DNA of 21,478 nucleotides from a virus, in the IMG/VR virus record IMGVR_UViG_3300044612_001798, positions 1 to 21,478 of that record, one strand, 5' to 3'. Of this stretch, positions 8,725 through 15,799 are shown in pieces. The position numbers and the translations under genes were made by a program. Every line of letters begins with the position of its first letter. Position 1 is the first letter of the stretch. Under the pieces are notes generated by a model. The model was given only the letters and a program-made list of their open reading frames with translations, made no database searches and was not told the origin of the DNA.

Positions 8725-9449
8725 GCCTGATTGTTGACATCAATCCGGTGCCGTGGGAAATCCTGGAGCAGGTGAAGGCGCGGCTTCTGAGGAACCGGGC
8801 GAAGAAACAGAAGCGGCAGCCGGAGAAGGGCAAGGAATTGCGGCGGGTGATGCAGGTGGACAATGGAATACTGGCGAAGCAGCGGTGGGAGGAGTCGAGT
8901 TTTATTGGAGATGCTTCTATTGCACGCATAGTTGTACTATTGAGCTGGGTTGGCACATTTGAAAATGGCTCGTTTACTCAACCAGCAACTAAATTTGAAT
9001 TCATTGAGCCAGCTTCCGGATTGCTTAGCCCTTTTATTAACGCTAGCGGTGGAATTGGTGGCTACGAGTGGCTAAATGGCTTTGCCGCGATGACTTTTAT
9101 TGTAGATAAGACCGAAAAAGATCCTACAGGAACATTGTATCTTTATCAGCAATTTCCAGATCTTGTATCTATTAAATTATCCGTTCAGGCTGATTATAGG
9201 TTTGATTTTCTTAAAATAACGACCGTAAGTGTGTACGCGTTTGATGAAAATGATTTTTTACTTCGACTGAACCCTAACAGCGAAGGCCTGGTTGATCAGG
9301 GAATTAAATATGCTTATGCTTTTAAAAATTCAATTACACAAGTAATCAAATTAAACAATCCAGGCGAAAGCTTGATTTATCAAGGGTTGCCAGGAGAGAC
9401 GGGAATCCTTGAAATTCCACTAGACGGTAGCAGCGCATTTTTAACGTGA
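8721..9449 (+). CDS. Hypothetical protein with a foreign-looking AT-rich C-terminal part
   Basis: A 242-residue protein starting in the ATGA overlap at 8721. The first 55 residues are GC-rich, basic and helical (KARLLRNRAKKQKRQPEKGK). The rest, from about nt 8885, is AT-rich and codes for a beta-rich, aromatic domain (GGYEWLNGFAAMTFIVDKTE, YLYQQFPDLVSIKLS). A hand count gives 35/60 G+C at 8821-8880 against 24/60 at 9181-9240. The N-terminal part looks like an anchor and the rest like an exchangeable domain, as in tail fibre or fibre-assembly proteins. Function is unknown. Its stop overlaps a GTG start of the next small ORF. Confidence 0.6.
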   Translation: MSLIVDINPVPWEILEQVKARLLRNRAKKQKRQPEKGKELRRVMQVDNGILAKQRWEESSFIGDASIARIVVLLSWVGTFENGSFTQPATKFEFIEPASGLLSPFINASGGIGGYEWLNGFAAMTFIVDKTEKDPTGTLYLYQQFPDLVSIKLSVQADYRFDFLKITTVSVYAFDENDFLLRLNPNSEGLVDQGIKYAYAFKNSITQVIKLNNPGESLIYQGLPGETGILEIPLDGSSAFLT

Positions 9450-9586
9450 ACCCATCCCAGCCCCAACCCGACTCCCTCGAAACCCTGGTCGAAACCGTCC
9501 AGACCCGGCAGCTTGCCAACCGCATCGCCGCCGCCGAACGGGAGCAGCAGCGCCGCCAGCGGCCTAAGCCATCGCGTCGCCGCTAA
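9446..9586 (+). CDS. Small 46-residue hydrophilic protein
   Basis: A GTG start at 9446 overlaps the upstream stop as GTGA, and the frame runs to TAA at 9584-9586. The product is short, with a Pro/Gln N-terminus, a helical middle (LETLVETVQTRQLANRIAAA) and a strongly basic C-terminus (RRQRPKPSRRR). Composition returns to GC-rich here. The overlap, the coherent amphipathic helix and the position between structural genes support a real gene. The basic tail could contact nucleic acid or an acidic partner. No family is recognised. Confidence 0.5.
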   Translation: MNPSQPQPDSLETLVETVQTRQLANRIAAAEREQQRRQRPKPSRRR

Positions 9587-9616
9587 GCCGGAAAGCTGCA
9601 GACGTAGTTGCTCGCG

Positions 9617-9627
9617 GGCGTGATGCC
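9617..9627 (+). promoter_or_regulatory. GGCGTGATGCC motif, copy 1 (scaffold leader)
   Basis: An exact 11-bp motif 8 nt before the scaffold ATG, at the place where a Shine-Dalgarno would be expected but is not seen. As RNA it could form a tiny hairpin (GGCG, UGA loop, UGCC with one G-U pair). Three further exact copies precede the capsid gene. Confidence 0.5.
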
Positions 9628-9635
9628 CCGAACAC

Positions 9636-10442
9636 ATGAAGAAACGTTGGATTGATCAGTTCACCCTCCAGGGCCCCGAAGGTGGCAGCGAAGGTGGCAC
9701 GGGTGGCGCTGGTGGCGGTGCGGGTGGTGCTGGTAGCGCCGCAGGGACTGCCGATCCCGCCCCTGGCGGTGGCGAGGGGGATGGCGAGGGGGATGACCTC
9801 TCCCGCGTCAAACACGCCTTACAGCGTGAGCGCGAGGCCAACCGCGAAAAAGAGCGCCGTATGGGTGCCCTGGAAGCCCAGCTACGGGAGCTGTCCACCA
9901 CCAACCCTGAGGCAGTGCGGGCGGCCGAGGCCAGGGCTAAGGAGGAACAGGCGCGGCGGGAGCTGATCGAGCAGCAAGCCCAGATCAAGGAACAGCAGAT
10001 CGAAGAGAAGTACAGCACCCAGCTAGTGGGTCTGCGCAGTGAACTCGACACTGAACGCACGGCCCGCCAACGGGAGCTTGTGCGACAGCAAGCCGAGAAA
10101 GCCTTCATCGGCGCCAAGGGTTCCACCGTGGTTTCCGAGATCGACCGCAGCACCCCCTTTGACTCGGTCTGGGGCCGCTTCGGAGATCACTTCAAGCTGG
10201 AAAATGGCTCTTTGGTGGTGGTTGACGCCAACGGCAGCCCCGAAATTGATCCGGATACCGGCAAGCGGTTTGAGCCCGTCAAATGGCTAGGTCGGCTTCA
10301 ATCTGATCCCGTCTGGGGGCGCAACTTTGAGCCCGCCATGGGCAGCGGTGGCGGGGCACGTACCGGGCGTGATGGCCGTGTTACCAACAGCAAAGACCTG
10401 ATGTCCATGCCTGTTAGCGCGGCGATTGCGGAGGTTTTTTAG
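9636..10442 (+). CDS. Phage scaffolding protein
   Basis: A 268-residue protein just upstream of the capsid gene. Residues 15-55 are a Gly/Ala/Pro/Glu low-complexity segment. Residues about 56-165 are a very charged, continuous helix (HALQREREANREKERRMGAL, EEQARRELIEQQAQIKEQQI) typical of scaffolds that guide procapsid assembly. The C-terminal region carries a compact motif set (FDSVWGRFGDHFKLENGSLV, GKRFEPVKWLGRL) and ends SMPVSAAIAEVF, the kind of C-terminus that contacts the capsid protein. Coiled coil, length and position agree. The start is ATG 9636. There is no Shine-Dalgarno, but a GGCGTGATGCC motif lies 8 nt upstream. Confidence 0.85.
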   Translation: MKKRWIDQFTLQGPEGGSEGGTGGAGGGAGGAGSAAGTADPAPGGGEGDGEGDDLSRVKHALQREREANREKERRMGALEAQLRELSTTNPEAVRAAEARAKEEQARRELIEQQAQIKEQQIEEKYSTQLVGLRSELDTERTARQRELVRQQAEKAFIGAKGSTVVSEIDRSTPFDSVWGRFGDHFKLENGSLVVVDANGSPEIDPDTGKRFEPVKWLGRLQSDPVWGRNFEPAMGSGGGARTGRDGRVTNSKDLMSMPVSAAIAEVF

Positions 10443-10605
10443 TTAATCCCGCTGGCGGCTTAGGGGCCTGGGAAACATCAAACAACAGGGATCGACCGAT
10501 GGCGTGATGCCTGAGGCGGTCCCAATCCAAACAGCTCGGCGTGATGCCCTGCGAAGTCTTCCCGGCGTGATGCCACCTTTTTGACCTTCACCCGAACCTC
10601 CCCCA
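10443..10605 (+). promoter_or_regulatory. Capsid-gene leader with three GGCGTGATGCC copies
   Basis: This 163-bp stretch between scaffold and capsid has no long ORF. Exact 11-bp motifs lie at 10501-10511, 10538-10548 and 10564-10574, spaced 37 and 26 bp. Each contains an ATG. From the first one a 25-codon ORF (10507-10584, starting MPEAVPIQTARRDALRSLPG) runs across the other two and could be a leader peptide. No purine-rich ribosome site precedes the capsid ATG; the last 17 nt are pyrimidine-rich. I infer a regulatory leader that controls the large output of capsid protein. Confidence 0.5.
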
Positions 10606-11520
10606 ATGGGACTAACACTTCTGGAGGCCGCCAAAGTTGATACCAATCAACAACGGGTGGCCGTAATTCGTGCCCTTGCTGAATCCGAGGTAATCCGCCT
10701 CGTACCCTTTCTCAACGTGCAAGGTGGCATTGACTACCTAACCGAAGCCGAACTGCCTGGTGTTGGGTTTCGTGGCATCAACGAAACCTTTGAGGCTACC
10801 TATGGCGTGCTCAATCCTGAGTACGAACGCCTCAAGCCGTTTGGCGGCGACATTGATGTGGACATGCACCTCATCAAGAACAATGGGCCTCAAGTAAGGG
10901 CTCAGCAAATCGAAGCGAAGCTCAGATCCATGCGGCTAACGCTTGAGGACTACATGTTCAATGGCGATGAGTCGGTTGACCCTCGCAGCTTTGATGGCCT
11001 CAGGAAGCGGATTGGCACTGACAGCTCTCAAGCCTTCAACGCCAACGGTGCATTTTCGCTTGGCTTACTGGATGAGCTGATTGACGCCGTAGATGGCGAC
11101 AACAAGGCTGTCCACATGGGCAAGTCGATGCGTCGGCGCCTCACCGCTGCTAGTCGTAATTCCACCATCGGTGGATTCCTGACTACCACGCGAGATGAGT
11201 TCGGCAAGCTGGTCACCACTTATGGCGACACTCGCATTGTCGTCACTGACACCAATGCCCAAAACGTAACCATCCAAGGTTTTACCGAGGCTGGCAGCAC
11301 CACCAGTGTTTACTGCGTCGCCTACGGCGATCAGCAAGTCACTGGCATCCAAGGCCCTGATTCGGCTGGTGGGTATGGGGTTGACGTAAAGGCATTCGGA
11401 GAAGTATCCGATGCCCCAGTGGATCGCACCCGGATCGAATGGTCTGTAGGCCTTGCGATTATGAATGGTCGCAGCGCTGCCCGCGTTTACGGCATCACCA
11501 ATGCCGCAATGACCGCCTGA
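10606..11520 (+). CDS. Major capsid protein (HK97-fold type)
   Basis: A 304-residue shell protein located directly after the scaffold. Recognisable features are the N-terminal helix (LLEAAKV, then VAVIRALAESEVIRLVPFL), the FRGINETFEATYGVLNPEYE segment, the GGDIDVDMHLIKNN strand, YMFNGDESVDPRSFDGLRKR, LLDELIDAVDG, and GKSMRRRLTAASRN before a beta-rich C-terminal half. Together these are diagnostic of one family of siphovirus and podovirus capsid proteins. There is no separate protease gene and no long delta-domain in this protein, consistent with a dedicated scaffold. It starts at ATG 10606 without an evident Shine-Dalgarno. Confidence 0.88.
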   Translation: MGLTLLEAAKVDTNQQRVAVIRALAESEVIRLVPFLNVQGGIDYLTEAELPGVGFRGINETFEATYGVLNPEYERLKPFGGDIDVDMHLIKNNGPQVRAQQIEAKLRSMRLTLEDYMFNGDESVDPRSFDGLRKRIGTDSSQAFNANGAFSLGLLDELIDAVDGDNKAVHMGKSMRRRLTAASRNSTIGGFLTTTRDEFGKLVTTYGDTRIVVTDTNAQNVTIQGFTEAGSTTSVYCVAYGDQQVTGIQGPDSAGGYGVDVKAFGEVSDAPVDRTRIEWSVGLAIMNGRSAARVYGITNAAMTA

Positions 11521-11557
11521 TCATTGCCCTATTTATCCATCCATCCCCTGACTACCT

Positions 11558-12247
11558 ATGGCACGCGCAACTGGACTGGCCCCCCGAAGGGGCTATCTAC
11601 TGGATGCAATGACCGTATTGGTCGGCGAAGTCAAGGCCGGCGCCCGTGGCCGCCCTGCTGAAACTCGCACCGGTGCCGCTCGGCTGCTCACTACCAACCT
11701 GGCGGCCCAGAACGACTGGAAACTGGTGGTCTACGGCCAATCCAGTAACTCCGCTGGCGGCTACATCCTGCAGGCCGCTCACGTTGCCGAAGGCGCCGCC
11801 CTGAGCACTGCCTCCGCCTACGCCAACATCGGCGTGATCACGATTGGGACTGGGCAATCCAACCCCAATGAAGTCGTTGTCGGCGGCAAACAAATCCGTG
11901 ATGCCGTCAAGGTCGCCGGTTCGGTGACTGGTGACGTTCGGGTGGCTGCGGTCCGGGTGCGCCCTGGCACCGGCAATCTGGCGATCTCCAACGTAGCGCT
12001 CACCACCAATGTGGTGACCATCACGCTGTCGGCCGCTCACACCATGCTGGTCGGCGAGATCGTCACCGTGGGTTGCTCCAACCCGCTGGTGAACGGCACC
12101 TTCCGTGTTAAGGATGTGACCTCCACCACGTTCACTTACGACTTGGTGGCCAGTAACATCACCAGCGCCTCGGCGACTGGCACAGTGACCAACGGCGCGG
12201 CCGTGCCGGTTGGAACCAACACGGTGGCCCTAGTTCCCGCTGAGTGA
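11558..12247 (+). CDS. Capsid-adjacent protein, possible head decoration or fibre
   Basis: A 229-residue protein 37 nt after the capsid gene. The first half (to about residue 140) is Ala/Gly-rich and mixed. The second half is an all-beta module with signatures ALTTNVVTITLSAAHTMLVG, EIVTVGCSNPLVNGTFRVKD and VTSTTFTYDL, a pattern found in phage surface proteins and resembling small Ig-like folds. Position after the capsid and the add-on beta domain suggest an outer head decoration protein. A terminator hairpin lies just downstream, so it probably closes the head transcript. No Shine-Dalgarno is visible before ATG 11558. Confidence 0.55.
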   Translation: MARATGLAPRRGYLLDAMTVLVGEVKAGARGRPAETRTGAARLLTTNLAAQNDWKLVVYGQSSNSAGGYILQAAHVAEGAALSTASAYANIGVITIGTGQSNPNEVVVGGKQIRDAVKVAGSVTGDVRVAAVRVRPGTGNLAISNVALTTNVVTITLSAAHTMLVGEIVTVGCSNPLVNGTFRVKDVTSTTFTYDLVASNITSASATGTVTNGAAVPVGTNTVALVPAE

Positions 12248-12271
12248 CCCATTAGCCGGTCAATTATCCCT

Positions 12272-12294
12272 AGGGCCCTGCGGGGCCCTTTCTG
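12272..12294 (+). terminator. Rho-independent terminator after the head module
   Basis: AGGGCCC at 12272-12278 and GGGCCCT at 12283-12289 pair perfectly around a TGCG loop and are followed by TTTCT. The 7-bp GC-rich stem begins 24 nt after the stop at 12247. The T tract is short, so termination may be partial. Confidence 0.7.
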
Positions 12295-12306
12295 CTATCT
12301 ATCACC

Positions 12307-12516
12307 ATGAATTTCCCAATCGGCTACGGCCGCGAAGTCAAGCCACAACAGCCAGCATCCGAGCCCGAGGCCCAGGAACCCGCTGCGGAGCCCTTGACGG
12401 CATCGCAGTCGGGACTGACCGGCTCCACCAAACGCAAACGAGCACGGGTGACGGGTGGGCGGTTTGCCGCCGACGATCCGGCCACCGTGGCAGATGAGGC
12501 GTGGGTGGAAAGCTAA
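12307..12516 (+). CDS. Small acidic/basic low-complexity protein
   Basis: A 69-residue hydrophilic protein. Its N-terminal half is Pro/Ala/Glu/Gln-rich (EPEAQEPAAEP) and is followed by a basic patch (STKRKRARVTGGRF) and an acidic end. It begins at ATG 12307 without a Shine-Dalgarno, 17 nt past the terminator hairpin, and ends at TAA 12514-12516. GGCAG at 12517-12521 and CTGCC at 12528-12532 could form a small hairpin right after it. It appears intrinsically disordered. Function is unknown; a head-joining or virion accessory role is only a guess. Confidence 0.5.
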   Translation: MNFPIGYGREVKPQQPASEPEAQEPAAEPLTASQSGLTGSTKRKRARVTGGRFAADDPATVADEAWVES

Positions 12517-12552
12517 GGCAGCGATCTCTGCCGCTGAACAAAGGAGACTCCC

Positions 12553-12954
12553 ATGGCTTTTCAGTTTTCGGTAGCAGCGCGTAACGCTGCGCTGGACGCA
12601 ATCGAAACGGCAGCAGGTACGGCCCCGACGCTGACGATTCGCACGGGCGCTGTTCCCGCCAGCTGCGCAGCGGCAAGAACGGGCACGGTGCTGGCAACAC
12701 TGGTCCTCCCGTCCGACTGGCTGACAGCTGCATCAAGCGGGTCAAAGTCGCTATCTGGTACGTGGCAGGACGTAGCGGCGGACGCGGCCGGTACGGCGGC
12801 TCACTTCAGTGTTGATCAGGGTGCCACCTGTCATATACAAGGGACCGTAACCGCTACTGGTGGCGGCGGTGATATGACAATCGACAACACCTCGATTGCT
12901 GTGGGTCAACAAGTGACCATCACAGCACTCACTTTGACTGCTGGCGGTGCCTGA
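12553..12954 (+). CDS. Conserved small phage virion-type protein
   Basis: A 133-residue protein with a clear AAAGGAG site before ATG 12553. It carries a pattern I recognise from many phages: RNAALDAIETAAGTAPTLTI, then RTGAVPASCAAARTGTVLAT, LPSDWLTAASSGSKS, WQDVAADAAGTAAHFSV and finally MTIDNTSIAVGQQVTITALT. The family is beta-rich and is regularly found among structural genes near the tail fibre or virion-associated cluster, though its exact position in the particle is unknown to me. It leads the second structural cluster, which extends to 16126. Confidence 0.72.
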   Translation: MAFQFSVAARNAALDAIETAAGTAPTLTIRTGAVPASCAAARTGTVLATLVLPSDWLTAASSGSKSLSGTWQDVAADAAGTAAHFSVDQGATCHIQGTVTATGGGGDMTIDNTSIAVGQQVTITALTLTAGGA

Positions 12955-12996
12955 CCCCAAGATCCAACCAAAAAAAACAGCTAAAAGAGCAGATCT

Positions 12997-13206
12997 ATGC
13001 AGATTATTGTAACCCCCGGTAAAATCACTTACATTGCCAGCACCGGGGATTGGCGGCTTGTAATTGGTGATGGAGCTTTTGCGATTCAGCCGCAGGTAGG
13101 CGAATGGGAATATCTATCCGGCGTCAACCTTGACAATCTTGCTACACTTATTGTTGACGCGAAAGCCGATGCGGTACAACGTGGTATTGAATGGAGTGGT
13201 AATTGA
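12997..13206 (+). CDS. Small hypothetical protein preceding the paralogous pair
   Basis: A 69-residue protein (MQIIVTPGKITYIASTGDW at the start) with regular beta strands and no membrane segment. It begins at ATG 12997 after a weak AAAAGAG site, and its TGA overlaps the next ATG (TGATG). Coupling and co-orientation argue for a real gene working with its neighbours. No family is recognised. Confidence 0.6.
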   Translation: MQIIVTPGKITYIASTGDWRLVIGDGAFAIQPQVGEWEYLSGVNLDNLATLIVDAKADAVQRGIEWSGN

Positions 13207-14054
13207 TGGCTGCGCTTACCGACCTTTCGGACCTGATTAACCGGCAATCTGGTGGCAACAACGGAACGCCGAACAACATGTTCTTCCACAAGGTAGCCCG
13301 TGTTGCAGGCGCGGCTGCGCCAGCTCCAGTCGCCGGTCGTTCCAATTCCTTGTGGACTTTTGACGGTATGCCCGCAGGTGGTGCAGTGCCGACATCTGCC
13401 GCCATCACTGACCGCATGACGCAAGGTGCGCTGCCTATCATCGCGCCTGGTGAAGGTCGCGATTTGCACTTGATCGGTGCCAGCGTTCTGCCGCAAATCT
13501 CTGGCGTTTATCTGCTCTATGACCGGCTATTTCACGTCGGCGGACTGAGCGGAATCTCAACTTCCGCGCAGATCGTGCAGGGGTCACCTGCCTCGCCTGC
13601 ACTCACGCGCTATACGGGCGGAGCGGGCAATATGGCGTGGTATGAGATTTATAGCCTTCTTGGCACGACCGCGACCACTCTGACCATGAACTACACCAAT
13701 CAGGCCGGGACTAGCGGACAAACTGCAACCGTCAACATCGGCTCAACCAGTAACCGCGAAGTCACGCGAGCACAGCGCATTCCGCTTGCTGCAGGCGATA
13801 CTGGCATCCGTGCGATTAACACTGTAACCTTGGCGGCATCGACCACCACGGCGGGCAACTTCGGAATCACCATCGCGCAGCCGCTGGCATGGATACCCGT
13901 CGGCTCGACGGGAATGGCGGGCTGGCGCGATTACACTACCGGCTTGCCGGGTATCCCCACGATCCACCCTGACGCATGTCTTGCGTGGCTGTACACCCCC
14001 TTGTCTGGAAATGCTCCCGAAATATTGGGCTGTCTTAGCACGGTGGAAAAGTGA
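13206..14054 (+). CDS. Virion-associated beta protein, paralogue 1
   Basis: A 282-residue protein from ATG 13206, which overlaps the upstream TGA; GGAG at 13193-13196 supports it over the TTG at 13203. Landmarks are TRYTGGAGNMAWYEIYSLLG, TTATTLTMNYTNQAGTSGQT, RIPLAAGDTGIRAINTVTLA and TAGNFGITIAQPLAWIPVG, ending with an acid-Cys motif (PDACLAWLY). I recall this pattern from phage structural proteins in several bacterial groups, but its role is not established. The downstream gene is a clear paralogue, so the two could form a hetero-oligomer. Confidence 0.65.
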   Translation: MAALTDLSDLINRQSGGNNGTPNNMFFHKVARVAGAAAPAPVAGRSNSLWTFDGMPAGGAVPTSAAITDRMTQGALPIIAPGEGRDLHLIGASVLPQISGVYLLYDRLFHVGGLSGISTSAQIVQGSPASPALTRYTGGAGNMAWYEIYSLLGTTATTLTMNYTNQAGTSGQTATVNIGSTSNREVTRAQRIPLAAGDTGIRAINTVTLAASTTTAGNFGITIAQPLAWIPVGSTGMAGWRDYTTGLPGIPTIHPDACLAWLYTPLSGNAPEILGCLSTVEK

Positions 14055-14055
14055 A

Positions 14056-14865
14056 ATGGCTTTTGCTAATTATGGAGCATATCTTGACGCGTTTAAACTA
14101 AACCGCGCTTCGGATTTTCAGACAAGCACAATAACCTCTGCGGGAGGTAGACCAATCGGGTTGTGGCAACTATTCACGCCGAATCCCGCTACCCCGACCA
14201 CAAGTGTTGCGCTTAACAAAAACTCCTTGCAAAGCATTGGCTCTGTACCTGATACAACCAGCGGCAAGCTGCAAATCATCGGCGGGCATTTTGCTAACAC
14301 TGGTGTGGTAAGCGGCGCTTTGATGGCCGTTGACGTGCTGAATATCTCAGGCGGGATGAGCGCCACCGTTACAACGGAACAGACCACAAACCTGCCGACC
14401 GCTGCGCTAACCCGACACACTACGGGCGAAGGCGTAATGCTTGGCTTATTTATTCTTGGAGTTATCGGAACAACGGCGACCACTGTTACCGTGCGCTATA
14501 CCAATCAAGCGGGGACACCGAACCGCGTAAGCCCTGCAACTGTTTTTGGCGGCAGCAATTTTCGCGAACTAAACCGGTTTATTATTATTCCGTTGCAGGC
14601 AGGTGATACTGGCGTGCGCTCAGTCGAGGGCGTGACGCTGACCGGAACGACCAGTACGGCGGGAAACTTTGGAGTGTGCTTGCTCAAGCCTTTGACAATT
14701 TTCGATCCTGCCTCGACAAGCAACACGAATGTCATTGATGCGGTCAGTAGCGGCGGAATGATCGGCGCAATGGCCGAGTTCGATGACGATGCTTGTGTCA
14801 GCATTGTGTGCTTTACAACTGTCCAGCAGAATTATGCGGGCACACTCCTGCTGGCAGAGGCGTAA
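14056..14865 (+). CDS. Virion-associated beta protein, paralogue 2
   Basis: A 269-residue protein from ATG 14056, 1 nt after the previous stop. The same landmarks appear in the same order as in the upstream gene: LTRHTTGEGVMLGLFILG, GTTATTVTVRYTNQAGTPNR, IIIPLQAGDTGVRSVEGVTL, STAGNFGVCLLKPL and DDDACVSIVCF. Identity is high in these blocks and low elsewhere, so this is an old tandem duplication. An upstream in-frame start at 13981 is rejected because it would lie deep inside paralogue 1. Composition is slightly AT-richer than its sister. A paired role in the virion, for example two layers of one appendage, is inferred. Confidence 0.65.
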   Translation: MAFANYGAYLDAFKLNRASDFQTSTITSAGGRPIGLWQLFTPNPATPTTSVALNKNSLQSIGSVPDTTSGKLQIIGGHFANTGVVSGALMAVDVLNISGGMSATVTTEQTTNLPTAALTRHTTGEGVMLGLFILGVIGTTATTVTVRYTNQAGTPNRVSPATVFGGSNFRELNRFIIIPLQAGDTGVRSVEGVTLTGTTSTAGNFGVCLLKPLTIFDPASTSNTNVIDAVSSGGMIGAMAEFDDDACVSIVCFTTVQQNYAGTLLLAEA

Positions 14866-14868
14866 GAT

Positions 14869-15792
14869 ATGGCGTCCCGTCGCCTATTCGACGGCGCGCA
14901 GGTCGAACTGGGTCTGTTGCCGATCGTCGGTGCTGTTGCGCCGCCAAGTGGCATTACCGGCACGGCCTCTGGCACGATCAGCTTCACCGGGACTGCGACT
15001 GGCACTGTTGCTAACTCCGGTGCAGCTAGCGGCACGCTGCTACTCACGGGATCTGCTACGGCAACCGCCCTAGTCACCGGGATTGCCAGTGGCACGCTGG
15101 AACTAACTGGTGACGCAATAGGCGCCGTTGGCAACGCCCCTGCTAGCGCTACCGCATCCGGCACGCTGCCCCTTGGTGGGTCGGCAACGGGTGCGATCGC
15201 TATATCTGGATCTGTCGCTGGCACCCTGCCCCTAGAAGGGGCCGCCACTGGGGCCGTCATCGTATCTGCTGTTGGCAGTGGCACCCTGCCCCTGTTTGGC
15301 ACCGCTACGGGCGTCGTCGGCACCGTTCCGATCACTGCCACGGCAGCAGGGACACTGCCGCTCGCTGGTACCGCTACGGGCAAGGTCAACGTCGATGGCG
15401 CCGCCAGCGGGACGCTGCCGCTCACTGGTGAAGCGACCGCTTCTGTCCGCGTGTCCGGCGTTGCTGCTGGCATCTTGCCACTTGGCGGGACTGGCGTAGC
15501 AGCGGCTTTGCTCAGCGCGATTGCCAGCGGCAACTTACCGCTCACTGGTAACGCGACCGGCACAGTAGCTACGGCAATCATATCTGGGGTAGCGGCGGGA
15601 GATTTGCCACTTGGCGGGTCGGCAACAGGCGCAGTCCGCGTTATCGGCGTTGCGAATGGTGTCCTTGTGATCACCGGCACGGCAACGGCAATCGGGCCGG
15701 TCCAGTTCGCCACCCGCTTTGCATTCCCTGGCGATCCAGCCAATGGCGGCAAGCTGGGTATATCACGCCGTGGCGGGCGCATCGTTAGGTGA
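14869..15792 (+). CDS. Repeat-built beta protein, possible fibre or spike
   Basis: A 307-residue protein from ATG 14869 with AGAGG 8 nt upstream. A 32-residue leader is followed by twelve repeats (residues 33-278) of a 20-residue unit with consensus ASGTLPLTGxATGxVxVSGV. A short basic end follows (GKLGISRRGGRIVR). The composition is almost only Gly, Ala, Thr, Val, Leu, Ser. Alternating hydrophobic positions and turns at Gly suggest a beta-solenoid or fibrous beta structure. Three units (3, 6 and 10) are 23 residues long. It lies between the paralogous pair and a baseplate-like protein, so a fibre or a spike shaft is the likeliest role. The protein is not cysteine-rich and has no signal peptide. 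Confidence 0.65.
   Translation: MASRRLFDGAQVELGLLPIVGAVAPPSGITGTASGTISFTGTATGTVANSGAASGTLLLTGSATATALVTGIASGTLELTGDAIGAVGNAPASATASGTLPLGGSATGAIAISGSVAGTLPLEGAATGAVIVSAVGSGTLPLFGTATGVVGTVPITATAAGTLPLAGTATGKVNVDGAASGTLPLTGEATASVRVSGVAAGILPLGGTGVAAALLSAIASGNLPLTGNATGTVATAIISGVAAGDLPLGGSATGAVRVIGVANGVLVITGTATAIGPVQFATRFAFPGDPANGGKLGISRRGGRIVR
14965..15702 (+). repeat. Twelve tandem 60-bp coding repeats
   Basis: Direct in-frame repeats of 20 codons around GGCACGCTGCCGCTC-type cores. Units 3, 6 and 10 are 23 codons long because of a 3-codon insertion at the same unit position. Nucleotide divergence between units is considerable while the peptide core GTLPL is retained, so the array is old and under selection rather than newly expanded. 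Confidence 0.85.
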
Positions 15793-15799
15793 GGATTCG

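Noticed and set aside
15193-15200. HIP1 octamer GCGATCGC as proof of a cyanobacterial genome.
   Set aside because: Only one copy was noticed in 21 kb; this is too few to be informative and phages may lack it.
14965-15702. CRISPR-like array.
   Set aside because: The repeats are coding, imperfect and directly adjacent, with no unique spacers of constant length.
14832-15782. A long Pro/Ala minus-strand frame opposite the 20-residue repeat gene.
   Set aside because: It is the antisense shadow of a GC-rich periodic gene. The plus frame has a ribosome site, tight spacing and a meaningful repeat consensus.
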